Source of the DNA: an uncultured beta proteobacterium
GTDB taxonomy: Bacteria; Pseudomonadota; Gammaproteobacteria; Burkholderiales; Burkholderiaceae
Reading direction: 5' to 3'
NCBI GenBank assembly: GCA_903875135.1
Contig: CAIQUZ010000109.1
Coordinates: forward strand, 124,001-188,000
Length of the DNA: 64,000 nucleotides
Made by a program: the position numbers and the translations under genes
Notes under the pieces: generated by a model
Database searches by the model: none
What the model saw: only the letters and a program-made list of their open reading frames with translations
Told to the model about the DNA's origin: nothing
Part shown: positions 9,549-19,784 of the stretch, piece by piece
Numbering within the stretch: the stretch's first letter is position 1
Layout: each line of letters opens with the position of its first letter

Positions 9549-11090
9549 TTAATCGTCAGTCGTCAATTGTAGATTAAGCTGGGATCTTGAGAAGTCACTT
9601 TGATCACCAGCGCGATCGTCCATAGCATGCGGATCCATACGAGAAGCCTCTAGAGCATCTAGGTACGAAGTTGTAATATTTCCCGTTACATAGTCACCAT
9701 CAAAACAAGAGGCTTCAAAACGATTAATCAACGGGTTAATATCCCGGATAGCTTGCTTTAAATCATCGACATCTTGATAAATCAATTGATCCGATCCAAT
9801 CATCTCATTAATTTCTGCTAAATTTCTACCATAGGCAACTAACTCACCACGCGTCGGCATATCGATACCATAGACATTTGGAAATCTTACTGGTGGAGCA
9901 GCAGATGCAAAAATGACTTTTCGGGCACCAGCACTTCTAGCCATTTGTATAATTTCATATGAAGTTGTTCCTCGAACAATCGAATCATCAACAATCAAAA
10001 CCGATTTGTTCTCAAATTCAACACGCATCGCATTCAATTTTTGGCGAACAGACTTCTTACGAACCGCTTGCCCAGGCATGATAAAAGTTCGACCAATATA
10101 TCGATTCTTAAAAAACCCCTCTCGATACTCGATACCTAATAATTTAGCAACTTGCATTGCTGCAGGTCTGCTGGAGTCAGGAATTGGCATGACGACATCA
10201 ATATCAGAAATATCCGTTTCTTTTTTTATTTTTTGCGCTAAATAATCACCCATGCGCATTCTCACATCAAAAATAGAAATGCCATCCATACATGAATCCG
10301 GACGTGCTAGGTAGACGTATTCAAATACACAAGGATTTAAATCAGCATCCGCAACAATTTGACGACTTGCGAAATTACCATCTAAATCAACAAAGATAGC
10401 CTCGCCAGGAGCAACGTCACGGACAAACTCATATCCAATACCCTCAATCGCTACCGATTCAGAAGTGACTATCCATTGTGACTTACCCTGTCCAATATCC
10501 ATCCTGCCGATACAGAGGGGGCGAATACCGTGCGGATCACGAAAAGCTAACAAACCATAACCCGCAATAATCGAGACCACTGCAAATGAGCCCTCAATGC
10601 GCTGATAGACGTTTTCAAGGGCAACAAAAGCGGATGCCGCATCAAGTGCAATACTATTTGTCGATCGCTGTATTTCATCAGCAAGCACATTGAGTAATAC
10701 TTCCGTATCGGAACTGGTATTAATATGACGTCGATCACGATGAAACATTTCCTCACGTAAACGAGCCGCATTGGTAATATTACCGTTATGCGCGAGCACG
10801 ATACCAAAAGGTGCGTTAACATAAAAAGGTTGGGCTTCCTCTTCACTACTTGCTGATCCTGCGGTAGGATACCGAACTTGACCAATGCCAGAATTGCCTG
10901 CAAGTGCCCGCATATTCCGCGTTCTAAAAACATCACGAACTAAGCCATTGGCCTTATGCATATGAAATGAACGACCATTGTGCGTTGCAATACCTGCCGC
11001 ATCCTGACCACGATGCTGTAAAAGAAGCAAGGCATCATAGATCAATTGATTCACTGGATCATTAGCAACAACCCCAACAATTCCACACAT
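9549..11090 (-). CDS. purF: Amidophosphoribosyltransferase
   Basis: PurF makes 5-phosphoribosylamine from PRPP and glutamine, the first committed step of purine synthesis. The protein starts MCGIVGVV, so Cys2 becomes the N-terminal nucleophile of the Ntn glutaminase domain after Met removal. The C-terminal half carries the PRPP-binding motif VLIVDDSIVRGTTS (about residues 364-377). Length 513 is normal. It lies between cvpA and metZ in the same orientation; cvpA-purF linkage is an old conserved arrangement. Confidence 0.97.
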   Translation of the reverse strand: MCGIVGVVANDPVNQLIYDALLLLQHRGQDAAGIATHNGRSFHMHKANGLVRDVFRTRNMRALAGNSGIGQVRYPTAGSASSEEEAQPFYVNAPFGIVLAHNGNITNAARLREEMFHRDRRHINTSSDTEVLLNVLADEIQRSTNSIALDAASAFVALENVYQRIEGSFAVVSIIAGYGLLAFRDPHGIRPLCIGRMDIGQGKSQWIVTSESVAIEGIGYEFVRDVAPGEAIFVDLDGNFASRQIVADADLNPCVFEYVYLARPDSCMDGISIFDVRMRMGDYLAQKIKKETDISDIDVVMPIPDSSRPAAMQVAKLLGIEYREGFFKNRYIGRTFIMPGQAVRKKSVRQKLNAMRVEFENKSVLIVDDSIVRGTTSYEIIQMARSAGARKVIFASAAPPVRFPNVYGIDMPTRGELVAYGRNLAEINEMIGSDQLIYQDVDDLKQAIRDINPLINRFEASCFDGDYVTGNITTSYLDALEASRMDPHAMDDRAGDQSDFSRSQLNLQLTTDD

Positions 11091-11108
11091 AAGTTATCTT
11101 TCGATGTA

Positions 11109-11639
11109 TTAAGGTACTTTACGAATATCTGTAGCTTCCTTAAGTTGATTAGCCCAATCATCAGGTAACCAACCACGAATGAATCCAACTGCAAACTCCA
11201 CGCCAGGACGAGTTAAGGCATCCTTATACTCGCTACTTTTGGGAATGTCTGTTAACGCTAGTAAGGTTGATAAGATCACAATAATCAATACTCCCCGCAA
11301 AACACCAAAAAAGGCACCAAGTAATCGATCAATGAACGAAAGCCCTACAGTAGTGATGACACGATTAAACATACCCGAAATGATTTTAGAGATGATTAAG
11401 ATACCAACGAACAGCGCAAAAAAGCCAAGGACAATTTGCCCAGTTCTACCACCAGGCATAGAGGATAACCACTGATTAGCTACTACTCCTGCATACCGGT
11501 AGGCTAAATACATCGCAAGTCCAAAGCCGATGAGAGATAAAGCTTCACGCACAAACCCGCGAACTAGACCAACGATAGCCGAAATGACAATCACCCCAAT
11601 CACAATAAAATCTACCGTTGTAAATGCAAAGGTATTCAT
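11109..11639 (-). CDS. cvpA: CvpA family inner-membrane protein
   Basis: An inner-membrane protein of 176 residues with about four hydrophobic segments (approximately residues 8-27, 34-50, 66-88 and 106-125), fitting the CvpA family. CvpA is known for a role in colicin V production in E. coli and, more broadly, envelope tolerance; its molecular activity is unresolved. The motif VIVISAIVGLVRGFVREALSL near the N terminus is typical. It overlaps the upstream SPOR gene by one base (TGATG) and precedes purF. Confidence 0.93.
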   Translation of the reverse strand: MNTFAFTTVDFIVIGVIVISAIVGLVRGFVREALSLIGFGLAMYLAYRYAGVVANQWLSSMPGGRTGQIVLGFFALFVGILIISKIISGMFNRVITTVGLSFIDRLLGAFFGVLRGVLIIVILSTLLALTDIPKSSEYKDALTRPGVEFAVGFIRGWLPDDWANQLKEATDIRKVP

Positions 11640-12349
11640 CAGGGGTTGGGTTTCATTTCTATCAGTTTAGGCGTCACTTCCAAATCTGCCATCTTTGTCA
11701 TAGCAGCTTGCGCCTCGTCTTTATTGGTATATGGACCAGCTCTGAGTATGTACAATGTGCTCGAATCAGATTCTTTTTTTCTCTCAATCACATACGATGT
11801 AATTTTTAAATCTTTTAATTTCCCCGACATCTTTTTGACACGGTCGCTAGAACTAAAAGTAGCAACCTGAATATAAAACTTCTTCGGCTTTTCAAGGTCT
11901 TTTGCTTTTGACTCAGAAATCACTTCTTCAACAACCTCAGTTGATACCTTCTTTGAGGTGCTTTCATTAAACTCATTTTTAGGCGAGGAAATGACGGTTT
12001 CTTTCGATACATCTTCAGTAACCAGCGTTGAATTTTTCGCCCCAGTAGATTCTTTTACATCTGTTTTTGGACTTGCCCCATCGGTTACTGATGTCACCAC
12101 TTGGAGGACAACATCATTTTTGACCTTTTTCGGTTCGGAATCAAAAATTCTAGGAAGTCCAACGATAGCGACAAAAAGTAAAAATCCAGCGCCAAGCAAT
12201 CGATGTCGAGCCCTTTGTACCTCAGGATTTTCAATGAGTGATTCCGAATCATCTTCTGGGTCAACTTGCCTTCTTGAATTTAAACTAGGTTCGACACGCT
12301 CATTTTTAGAATCCGAGGAGTTCTTGTTTTTAAAATTTAAAAATGACAT
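11639..12349 (-). CDS. SPOR-domain (DedD-like) membrane protein
   Basis: A bitopic cell-division-type protein of 236 residues. A charged cytoplasmic N terminus (about 1-48) is followed by one transmembrane segment (about 50-66, LLGAGFLLFVAIVGLP), a long Ser/Thr/Lys/Glu-rich linker (about 70-155) and a C-terminal SPOR domain beginning KKFYIQVATFSS that binds denuded peptidoglycan at the septum. Position between folC and cvpA matches dedD in other proteobacteria, so DedD is the likely orthologue, but SPOR linkers diverge fast and the symbol is left blank. Confidence 0.88.
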   Translation of the reverse strand: MSFLNFKNKNSSDSKNERVEPSLNSRRQVDPEDDSESLIENPEVQRARHRLLGAGFLLFVAIVGLPRIFDSEPKKVKNDVVLQVVTSVTDGASPKTDVKESTGAKNSTLVTEDVSKETVISSPKNEFNESTSKKVSTEVVEEVISESKAKDLEKPKKFYIQVATFSSSDRVKKMSGKLKDLKITSYVIERKKESDSSTLYILRAGPYTNKDEAQAAMTKMADLEVTPKLIEMKPNP

Positions 12350-12377
12350 GATCGATTTTATATAAATGGGAGGAAAT

Positions 12378-13691
12378 TTAATGCTTCTTTAAGTTGCGTA
12401 CACTCATCACACCACTCACGGTGTAGAAAGAGCCGAATACCAGTATTCTATCATTTTGACCAGCTCTTTCGAGGGTTTTTTGATAAGCTAGCGCAGGATT
12501 TGCAAAAGTATCAACACCCGTCTCATTGGTGTTCTTTACCCCCAAATGCTCGAGTATCTGTTGCAATTGATCCGCAGTAACCGCTCTTGGTGTGGGTAAA
12601 TTAACACAATGCCAATAGTCAACTATACCCAACATCGGTCGAATAACACCTTCAATATCCTTATCCGCCATTGCGCCAAAAATAGCATGAGTAAAGGGGA
12701 AATAGCCCATCTTATCCACACTAGCTGCCAATGCACTACTTGCATGAGGGTTATGCGCCACATCCAAGACGATGGTCGGTTGACCTGGAAGGACTTGGAA
12801 TCGACCAGGCAAGTCCACCATGGCAAAACCGTTGCGTATTGACTGTACCCCAACCGGCAGAACTTCTCGTAGACTCATGATTACAGCGATTGTTCCAGAG
12901 GCATTGAGTAGTTGATTAGCCCCTCGTAGGGCCGGATAAGCCAAACCACTGACTCTTCTTGATCTTCCAGACCAAGACCATTGCTGCTGATCACCGGAAA
13001 AATTAAAGTCGCGTCCATGTAACCATAAATCCGCACCTATTTCTTGTGCATATTGAATCAAAGACGATGGGGCAACTGGGTCGGAACAGATCGCCGTTTT
13101 CCCCGATCGCATGATCCCTGCCTTTTCAAGAGCAATTTGATCCCTCGTATTGCCTAAAAGAGCCATATGATCGAGATCGATACTAGTGATGACGGAACAA
13201 TCTGCATCGACGATATTCACTGCGTCTAAACGCCCTCCTAAGCCAACTTCTAGGATCACCACATCGAGCTGGGATGTGGAAAACAAATGCAAGATGGCTA
13301 AAGTCGTAAATTCAAAATATGTCAAACTCACAAGGCTTGGCAAGGACGCTCTTGCTGTCTCAACTATCCGAAAATGCTCTAACAACAGCTCTTCAGATAC
13401 ATTCTCCTGCAAAATCCTTGCACGCTCTGCAAAATCAATAAAGTGAGGTGAGGTATGACAAGCAACTCGATAGCCTGCTTCACTATAAATAGCTTCTAAA
13501 AATGCACAGGTAGATCCCTTACCATTGGTACCAGCTACGGTAATGACAGGGCATGAGAACCGTAAATTAAGGGCTTCTTTCACCTGAAGAATCCGAGCCA
13601 AACCCATATCGATGCCGACAGGGTGAGCAGATTCCAAAAAATTCAGCCAAGTCGGTAAATCAGAAAAATACTGAGGCTCTCTAGAAAACAC
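12378..13691 (-). CDS. folC: Bifunctional dihydrofolate/folylpolyglutamate synthase
   Basis: FolC joins glutamate to dihydropteroate and adds further glutamates to folates. It is a Mur-ligase-fold ATPase: the P-loop VAGTNGKGSTCAF is at about residues 52-64, the central-domain DLDHMALLG lies near 170, and VLDVAHNPHA marks the start of the C-terminal domain (about 310). Length 437 is normal. The start is a GTG, ten bases after accD, with only a weak ribosome-binding site. The accD-folC-dedD-cvpA order is conserved across Beta- and Gammaproteobacteria. Confidence 0.95.
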   Translation of the reverse strand: MFSREPQYFSDLPTWLNFLESAHPVGIDMGLARILQVKEALNLRFSCPVITVAGTNGKGSTCAFLEAIYSEAGYRVACHTSPHFIDFAERARILQENVSEELLLEHFRIVETARASLPSLVSLTYFEFTTLAILHLFSTSQLDVVILEVGLGGRLDAVNIVDADCSVITSIDLDHMALLGNTRDQIALEKAGIMRSGKTAICSDPVAPSSLIQYAQEIGADLWLHGRDFNFSGDQQQWSWSGRSRRVSGLAYPALRGANQLLNASGTIAVIMSLREVLPVGVQSIRNGFAMVDLPGRFQVLPGQPTIVLDVAHNPHASSALAASVDKMGYFPFTHAIFGAMADKDIEGVIRPMLGIVDYWHCVNLPTPRAVTADQLQQILEHLGVKNTNETGVDTFANPALAYQKTLERAGQNDRILVFGSFYTVSGVMSVRNLKKH

Positions 13692-13701
13692 AGATCATCA
13701 A

Positions 13702-14577
13702 TCAAGTAGCAATCGAGTCTGCCGATTGTTTTTGTAAAAGCGCTAAAAGTTTCGCTAATTCCGCGCGCATCTGACGACGATCGACAATCATATCAATGCC
13801 ACCTTTTTGTAGCAAAAACTCTGATCGCTGAAATCCTTCAGGTAACTTTTCTCGAACCGTCTGTTCAATCACTCGTGGCCCTGCAAAACCAATTAAAGCT
13901 TTAGGCTCTGCCATAACAATATCACCCATAAACGCAAAGCTAGCTGAAATACCACCCATTGTTGGATCTGTGAGAACACTGATATATGGCAATTTGGCAT
14001 GTGCTAATTGAGTTAACATCGAATTCGTTTTAGCCATTTGCATTAGAGATAACAGACTCTCCTGCATTCTTGCACCACCAGTCGCGCAAATACAAATAAA
14101 GGGTACCTTTTGCTCAAGAGCCATTTGCGCTCCCCGGACAAAGCGTTCCCCGACAACCGAGCCCATTGAGCCACCCATAAACTCAAACTCAAAACAGGCA
14201 ATCACCACAGGCAAGGTTTGGATCGACCCACCCATCACCACCATAGCATCCGTTTCTCCAGTGGAGTCTATGGCGTCTTTAAGGCGATCGGGATATTTTT
14301 TGGTATCTTTGAACTTCAGCGCATCAATTGGCAACACTTCTTGCCCTATCTCATAACGCCCTTCTTTATCAAGTAAATAGTCTAAGCGAACCCGAGCACG
14401 AATTCGCATATGATGATGACATTTTGGACAAACATTAAGATTGGCTTCCACATCCGTTCTATACAATACGGCTTCACAAGACGAACACTTAACCCATAAA
14501 CCCTCAGGTATAGATTTGCGTAAACTGGGGTCAGTCTGTTGAATTTGCGGAGGTAGTAACTTGTCAATCCAACTCAT
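13702..14577 (-). CDS. accD: Acetyl-CoA carboxylase carboxyltransferase subunit beta
   Basis: The beta subunit of the carboxyltransferase half of acetyl-CoA carboxylase, which makes malonyl-CoA for fatty acid synthesis. The N-terminal C4 zinc ribbon is [23 protein letters not shown] (about residues 32-54). The crotonase-like core contains [21 protein letters not shown] and [26 protein letters not shown]. Length 291 is typical. It sits between trpA and folC, the usual proteobacterial place. Confidence 0.97.
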   Translation of the reverse strand: MSWIDKLLPPQIQQTDPSLRKSIPEGLWVKCSSCEAVLYRTDVEANLNVCPKCHHHMRIRARVRLDYLLDKEGRYEIGQEVLPIDALKFKDTKKYPDRLKDAIDSTGETDAMVVMGGSIQTLPVVIACFEFEFMGGSMGSVVGERFVRGAQMALEQKVPFICICATGGARMQESLLSLMQMAKTNSMLTQLAHAKLPYISVLTDPTMGGISASFAFMGDIVMAEPKALIGFAGPRVIEQTVREKLPEGFQRSEFLLQKGGIDMIVDRRQMRAELAKLLALLQKQSADSIAT

Positions 14578-14596
14578 TTATATTCCCTTCTTCATT

Positions 14597-15412
14597 TCAA
14601 GAACTGATTGCCTTTGTACTGTCCAAAGCAATACGAATTTCATGAATAAAATCCTTAAGGGATTGTAACCCCGTATCTCCTGGGGCATCTTCTAAAATCT
14701 GCACTAATTTACTTCCAATCACAACGGCATCACCACTTTGACTTAATTGGCATGCTGATTGCGCATCGCGAATACCAAATCCAATGGCCAGTGGGGTCGA
14801 GGTCTGGGACCTAATGGTTTTCGTCATTGACGCCACATCGGCGGTATTGATATGACTAGCGCCCGTAACACCTTTTAGAGAAACATAATAAATATAGCCG
14901 CTCGACGCTTTCGCAACACTGGCAATTCGTTGTGGTGAAGAAGTCGGTGCTAAAAGAAAAATGGGAGATAAACCTGCCGCCTTTAATGCCTCTGAAAACT
15001 CAATACATTCTTCCGGTGGATAATCAACTACCAATACACCATCAACCCCAGAATTTAAAGCTTGCGCTGTGAATTGATCAATGCCCATTCTTTCGATCGG
15101 ATTAGCGTAACCCATGAGCACCACAGGGGTATGCTGATTGATAGTTCTAAAGGTTTGCACCATCTTTAAACATTTATCTAGATTCATGCCTTTTGCAAGA
15201 GCTCTTTCGGAAGCTCTCTGAATCACTGGACCATCAGCCATCGGGTCAGAAAATGGTACACCTAATTCAATCACATCAGCACCAGACTCGACTAAAGCAT
15301 GCATGATGGCGACGGTTTGTTGAGGATCAGGATCCCCTGCAGTGACAAAAGGAATTAATCCCTTACGACCATTCACTGCAAGGTTTTTAAATACATTATC
15401 AATACGACTCAT
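14597..15412 (-). CDS. trpA: Tryptophan synthase alpha chain
   Basis: TrpA cleaves indole-3-glycerol phosphate to indole and glyceraldehyde 3-phosphate in the alpha2-beta2 tryptophan synthase. The TIM-barrel catalytic residues are visible: Glu in [11 protein letters not shown] (about residue 49) and Asp in [12 protein letters not shown] (about 60). The phosphate-binding [10 protein letters not shown] lies near 214. Length 271 is normal. Directly downstream of trpB with a 14-bp gap. No trpE, trpG, trpD or trpC is in the window, so this is the split trpFBA arrangement. Confidence 0.97.
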   Translation of the reverse strand: MSRIDNVFKNLAVNGRKGLIPFVTAGDPDPQQTVAIMHALVESGADVIELGVPFSDPMADGPVIQRASERALAKGMNLDKCLKMVQTFRTINQHTPVVLMGYANPIERMGIDQFTAQALNSGVDGVLVVDYPPEECIEFSEALKAAGLSPIFLLAPTSSPQRIASVAKASSGYIYYVSLKGVTGASHINTADVASMTKTIRSQTSTPLAIGFGIRDAQSACQLSQSGDAVVIGSKLVQILEDAPGDTGLQSLKDFIHEIRIALDSTKAISS

Positions 15413-15426
15413 GAATTTGGTTTCCC

Positions 15427-16629
15427 TTAGACTGGCGCAAGTTTAATTTTGTCCGCAAGTGCGACTGTATGCATGTCTTTATCACCACGACCAGATAGAT
15501 TAACCAAAATCGTCTTGTCCTTTGGTAACGTTTTTGCAAGTTCAAATGCATATGCAATTGCATGACTGGTTTCTAAAGCAGGAATAATTCCCTCGATTTC
15601 ACAACAAGTATGAAATGCGGCTAAAGCTTCGTCATCCGTCACAGCTGTATATGTCGCTCGCTGAATATCTTTCAACCACGCATGTTCAGGGCCCACTCCT
15701 GGGTAATCTAGACCCGCAGATATTGAGTGAGTTTCCATAATCTGACCATCTTCATTTTGAATCAGATACGTACGATTACCATGTAAAACGCCCGGTGTTC
15801 CTGCGCATAATGCAGCTGCATGCTTACCCGTTGCAATACCTGAGCCCGCCGCTTCTACACCAATTAATTTGACGTCACTGTAATTGATATACGGGTAAAA
15901 AATTCCCATTGCATTCGACCCACCACCCACACAAGCCAGAACATAATCAGGCTGAGCCCCTGTCATCTCTGGCATTTGCTCGATGCACTCCTGACCAATA
16001 ATACTTTGAAAATCTCGAACCATGGCAGGATAAGGATGCGGTCCAGCAACCGTTCCAATAATATAAAAAGTGTTTTCTACATTCGTTACCCAATCACGCA
16101 TTGCTTCATTTAAAGCATCTTTTAATGTTTTAGATCCAGACTCAACCGGCACCACTGTAGCACCGAGTAATTTCATACGGTAAATGTTTTGTGCTTGACG
16201 CTCAACATCTACACTACCCATGTAAATCACACATTCAAGTCCAAATCGTGCACAGATCGTCGCAGTGGCTACGCCATGTTGACCTGCACCGGTTTCCGCA
16301 ATGATGCGGGGCTTACCCATCCGTTTGGCTAGCAGGGCTTGGCCAATAACGTTATTAATCTTGTGCGCACCCGTATGATTCAAATCCTCACGTTTAAAAT
16401 AGACTTGAGCACCACCAACTTGCTCACTCCAACGTTTTGCGTGATAAATGGGGCTTGGACGCCCAACAAAATGTTTGAGCTCATAATTATATTCATTAAT
16501 AAAATCAGGATCATAACGATACTTGGCGTAGACCTCCTTGAGCTCCTCCAAAGCATACATTAATGTTTCAGAAACAAACACCCCGCCATATGGTCCAAAA
16601 TGTCCACGCTGGTCCGGAAAATCATACAT
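15427..16629 (-). CDS. trpB: Tryptophan synthase beta chain
   Basis: TrpB condenses channelled indole with serine to form tryptophan, using PLP. The PLP lysine is in [11 protein letters not shown] (about residue 91), and the phosphate-binding loop [12 protein letters not shown] is near 235. Length 400 matches the TrpB1 form that pairs with TrpA. The ATG is preceded by an AAGGG ribosome-binding site. It lies between trpF (23 bp upstream) and trpA, all in one direction. Confidence 0.98.
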   Translation of the reverse strand: MYDFPDQRGHFGPYGGVFVSETLMYALEELKEVYAKYRYDPDFINEYNYELKHFVGRPSPIYHAKRWSEQVGGAQVYFKREDLNHTGAHKINNVIGQALLAKRMGKPRIIAETGAGQHGVATATICARFGLECVIYMGSVDVERQAQNIYRMKLLGATVVPVESGSKTLKDALNEAMRDWVTNVENTFYIIGTVAGPHPYPAMVRDFQSIIGQECIEQMPEMTGAQPDYVLACVGGGSNAMGIFYPYINYSDVKLIGVEAAGSGIATGKHAAALCAGTPGVLHGNRTYLIQNEDGQIMETHSISAGLDYPGVGPEHAWLKDIQRATYTAVTDDEALAAFHTCCEIEGIIPALETSHAIAYAFELAKTLPKDKTILVNLSGRGDKDMHTVALADKIKLAPV

Positions 16630-16652
16630 AAGTTACCCTTCACTCAATGCGC

Positions 16653-17315
16653 TCAGCGATGCGACTGTCTGACCTGCATTACAAAATTTTTCATTAAAAC
16701 AGGGTCTTTTTTACCTTTCGATATTTCAACCCCACTCGAGACATCAACTGCTAACGGACGAAAATACTCTATCGCCTGGGCGACATTGTGCGAGTTCAAC
16801 CCACCACTCAAAACGACCCGATGCGCGTTTTCTTTTATCCATGTTTCTGGTATCAAATCCCAATTAAAAGCCTGTCCACCGCCACCATACCCATCAACTA
16901 CTGCATCTAATAACCAAGCAGATGCATCCCTATATTGTAGGCAAAATTCCGACATGATGAATTTCTCATCAATTCTTGCCGCTTTTAACCACGGTTTGCC
17001 CTGCGCTATGGTTTGACAACGTTGCGGTGTCTCATTGCCATGAAACTGCCAAATATCGACTAAACATTCCTGATGAATGCGCTCGATGAGTTCATCATTC
17101 GCATCTACGACTAAGGCAACATTTTGTAATTGCCCCTGATGAAGACGCGATAAGGGTCCGGCTTGGAAAGGTTCTAAATAACGAGAACTCGGTGGATAAA
17201 AGACCAAACCGATAGCATCAATTTCCAGCTCTAAGGCTGTTTGAATATCAAGTTCAGTGGTTAATCCACAGATTTTGATGTTCGTTTTCGTAAAATCATA
17301 TTGTAATAGACTCAT
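16653..17315 (-). CDS. trpF: Phosphoribosylanthranilate isomerase
   Basis: TrpF performs the Amadori rearrangement of phosphoribosylanthranilate in tryptophan synthesis. Motifs: NIKICGLTT (catalytic Cys, strand 1) and VVLSGGLNSHNV (phosphate site). I place the start at the ATG at 17315, which overlaps the truA stop as ATGA and gives a 220-residue protein beginning MSLLQYDF; the ORF-track start 30 bases upstream would add ten residues inside truA. The order truA-trpF-trpB-trpA is standard in Burkholderiales. Confidence 0.94.
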   Translation of the reverse strand: MSLLQYDFTKTNIKICGLTTELDIQTALELEIDAIGLVFYPPSSRYLEPFQAGPLSRLHQGQLQNVALVVDANDELIERIHQECLVDIWQFHGNETPQRCQTIAQGKPWLKAARIDEKFIMSEFCLQYRDASAWLLDAVVDGYGGGGQAFNWDLIPETWIKENAHRVVLSGGLNSHNVAQAIEYFRPLAVDVSSGVEISKGKKDPVLMKNFVMQVRQSHR

Positions 17316-18187
17316 GACATCACACGCCCTGGAAATGATTGACAAAATGCCTGATTTAACATTTGCTCAGGGATTGCCGATTGTCCCAAATTTGGCATAG
17401 GAATCTGAAAATGTTCTGGATAAGAAACTTTGGCTAAATATAAGCCATCAGCAGAAAATGTTGGGGCCGCCAACGATCGATCCCGTTGCTGAAGCACCTC
17501 TTGAACCCACTCAACAGATTTTTTGCCAATTCCGACCTGAAGCAATGTTCCGATGATGTTTCTCACCATATGATGTAAAAAAGCATTAGCACGTAGCAAG
17601 AAAAAAACTCTAGCGCCGTCTTGCACAATATCTAACTGATAAATTGTTTTAATCGGGCTCTTACTCTGACACTCAGAAGAACGAAAGCAAGTAAAGTCAT
17701 GCTCACCCAACAATGATTGGGCGGCTAAACGCATCTCATCGATCATAAACAGTTTTGCTAAGGGCAACATGTTGTAGCCTGCTTTACCATGTAACAAAGG
17801 GGTTCGTATTGGTGAATTCATTAAAAAATAGACATAAGACCGCTCATAAGCGGTGCGCCTTGCGTCAAAATCAAAAGTAACTTCTTTCGCCCATTGAATG
17901 GATATAGTGAATGGCAAAAAACTATTCAACCCCCTTACCCAGGACCAATCAGGTCGGTCAATATCTGTATCAAAATGCGCTACCTGCCCTAAAGCGTGAA
18001 CACCAGTATCGGTTCTACCCGCAGCAGTAAGACGAAGTAACTCTTGTGCTTCATCACCAATAAATTTGGTAATCGCCCCTTCTATATGATCTTGGACGGT
18101 TGCTTGATTGATTTGGCTTTGCCATCCACAATAAGGCGAACCATCATATTGAATACCAATCGCTATACGTCGTCGTTTCTTATCCAT
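17312..18187 (-). CDS. truA: tRNA pseudouridine(38-40) synthase
   Basis: TruA makes pseudouridine at positions 38-40 of tRNA anticodon arms. The catalytic Asp is in AAGRTDTGVHALGQV. The start of the fold, RRRIAIGIQYDGSPYCGWQSQ, is plain. The ORF-track start at 18214 is a TTG within the fimV-like coding end; I prefer the ATG at 18187, which gives 291 residues and the usual short N terminus, but no strong ribosome-binding site decides it. Coupled to trpF by an ATGA overlap. Confidence 0.94.
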   Translation of the reverse strand: MDKKRRRIAIGIQYDGSPYCGWQSQINQATVQDHIEGAITKFIGDEAQELLRLTAAGRTDTGVHALGQVAHFDTDIDRPDWSWVRGLNSFLPFTISIQWAKEVTFDFDARRTAYERSYVYFLMNSPIRTPLLHGKAGYNMLPLAKLFMIDEMRLAAQSLLGEHDFTCFRSSECQSKSPIKTIYQLDIVQDGARVFFLLRANAFLHHMVRNIIGTLLQVGIGKKSVEWVQEVLQQRDRSLAAPTFSADGLYLAKVSYPEHFQIPMPNLGQSAIPEQMLNQAFCQSFPGRVMS

Positions 18188-18206
18188 AACCGATGAGGAT
18201 ATTTTA

Positions 18207-19784
18207 TTATCCAAGATCTTGCATGATTTGCTTTACTTCTTCGAGCACACTGACCTCAATATCCGGTCCTAAATTCATTAAGTCACTGAGCAAAGTACGA
18301 GCAGTTTCTATGTCTTTAATCTTGATATAGGATTTCGCCAAGTTTAGCCTAACGCGCTGTTCATCCTCATTTAAGCTATCAGTATTTACAGCGACAGATG
18401 TCGATTGATCGTGTGCCTCAACGCCAAGATCGAGAGCGAAAGGCCCCTTAGCTTGCGTAACGATTGGTTTTGGGAGTTCAGTTTTTGATGGTAAGTTAAG
18501 GTCAATACTTTGGAAGATTTTTTGGGCCTGAGGAGGTACTTCTGTAGTTGCCGCCTTAACGGCCGCCGAGCTAATTGTTACTGGAGGATCTTTATCATCA
18601 ACTATTGGCTTAGGCTCAAATACGAGAACTTTAGCTGGACTTGCTATTTCCTTATTTTCAGCCGGCTTTACGATGGGTTCCTTCATCACCGGAACCTCCA
18701 CTGGCATCGAGCGAGGTTTAATTCCCGCAGAAGTAGAATTTCGGTAAACACCAAATAGAAAAACCCCAGCTAATCCCAGTGTACCTAAAACCCAACCGTA
18801 TTCAGTAAATACTTCATTCGCATTGACCGTTTGCGAAGGCGTTACTTGAGCCTTCGCACTTTTTCTTTCATTTAACTCTTTGAGATCTTTAATGTTGCGT
18901 TCTAACTCAGCAATCCTTTGCTGCGCCTCCTCTAACATTTTTTGCTGAGCAATCATGTCCTCATTAACCTTAGCTTGATTGACAGACTGCTCAGTTTCCT
19001 TCTCTGAAGAACCAATCTTTAAACGATCTTTAACCTCTTCTTTTGATTTGGAAGGTTGATATGTTTTATTGGATTGAGCTAAACCTTGCTCTGTTGATCG
19101 AGTAAATTGCTTATCTTTGTAATCCTGATACCCTCTTGCAGTAAAGTCTCTCGCCTCTTGTTGGGGTATCGACGCAGCCATACTGACCGTTGGTACTTGA
19201 AGTGTTTCACCCGCTTTTAGACGATGAATATTGCCGGAGTAAAAGGCATTTGGATTGAGCCGATATAAGGCGACTAATACTTGTTCAAATTCTGCCCCGC
19301 TTAAATTAGGTGTAAGCTGAGAGGTGATTTTTACCAACGAGTCCCCGGATTGAACAGCGATTTCTTTTGATTGGGTATTTAAAACAGTATAAACACGAGT
19401 AATCTTCCCTGATGACCAAGATAACTCAAGCGCTAGATCGTTAAAAGCTTGTTCAAGCGATTCACTTTTTTTAGAAAACTTTAACAAAATGAAACTAGGT
19501 TTACCTGATGCATCTTTGACCAAGCGCAGAGTTGGTAAAGATTCATCAATCGGTCGTTTAATCGACAACTTGTCAAATACGGCCGCCTCAGCGATGACAG
19601 CATTTAATTCGCCAATGGATCTAGCTTCTTGAGATGAAATTAAAATACTAATTTTTGCTTCAAGATTTTCATTTTTTGCAGAAGAAATCACCAAATTACC
19701 AAGTGACACCGCCATCGATAATTGAACAAGGCACAAGCCCCCCAGCAAGATAAAACATCTGAACAGTAATCTGAATGGCATCAT
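18207..19784 (-). CDS. fimV: FimV-like LysM-containing membrane protein
   Basis: An inner-membrane peptidoglycan-binding scaffold of the FimV/HubP type, linked in other species to polar organisation and type IV pili. Order: signal or anchor (about 1-25, ending SMA), FimV N-terminal domain (about 26-140, starting VSLGNLVISSAKNE), LysM-like segment (about 142-198, AVQSGDSLVKITSQL to LKAGETLQVP), coiled coil (about 275-308), transmembrane helix (about 330-347), Pro/Lys-rich linker and a C-terminal cap (about 475-525, NLAKSYIKIKDIETARTLLSDL). At 525 residues it is much shorter than Pseudomonas FimV (over 900), with a reduced acidic tail. It starts right after the asd stop. Confidence 0.85.
   Translation of the reverse strand: MMPFRLLFRCFILLGGLCLVQLSMAVSLGNLVISSAKNENLEAKISILISSQEARSIGELNAVIAEAAVFDKLSIKRPIDESLPTLRLVKDASGKPSFILLKFSKKSESLEQAFNDLALELSWSSGKITRVYTVLNTQSKEIAVQSGDSLVKITSQLTPNLSGAEFEQVLVALYRLNPNAFYSGNIHRLKAGETLQVPTVSMAASIPQQEARDFTARGYQDYKDKQFTRSTEQGLAQSNKTYQPSKSKEEVKDRLKIGSSEKETEQSVNQAKVNEDMIAQQKMLEEAQQRIAELERNIKDLKELNERKSAKAQVTPSQTVNANEVFTEYGWVLGTLGLAGVFLFGVYRNSTSAGIKPRSMPVEVPVMKEPIVKPAENKEIASPAKVLVFEPKPIVDDKDPPVTISSAAVKAATTEVPPQAQKIFQSIDLNLPSKTELPKPIVTQAKGPFALDLGVEAHDQSTSVAVNTDSLNEDEQRVRLNLAKSYIKIKDIETARTLLSDLMNLGPDIEVSVLEEVKQIMQDLG

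Noticed and set aside
10547-10936. 129-codon minus-strand ORF inside purF
   Set aside because: It is an out-of-frame shadow of the PurF frame on the same strand; its composition (Leu/Val/Ile/Cys-rich without pattern) is typical of a shifted frame.
11958-12365. 135-codon plus-strand ORF opposite the SPOR gene
   Set aside because: The minus-strand frame has a membrane helix and a SPOR domain; the plus ORF is rich in Ser/Thr/Phe, as expected from the antisense of a Lys/Glu-rich linker.
16630-16652. trp attenuator or leader peptide
   Set aside because: trpB follows trpF and truA closely; no run of Trp codons or terminator/antiterminator pair is visible.
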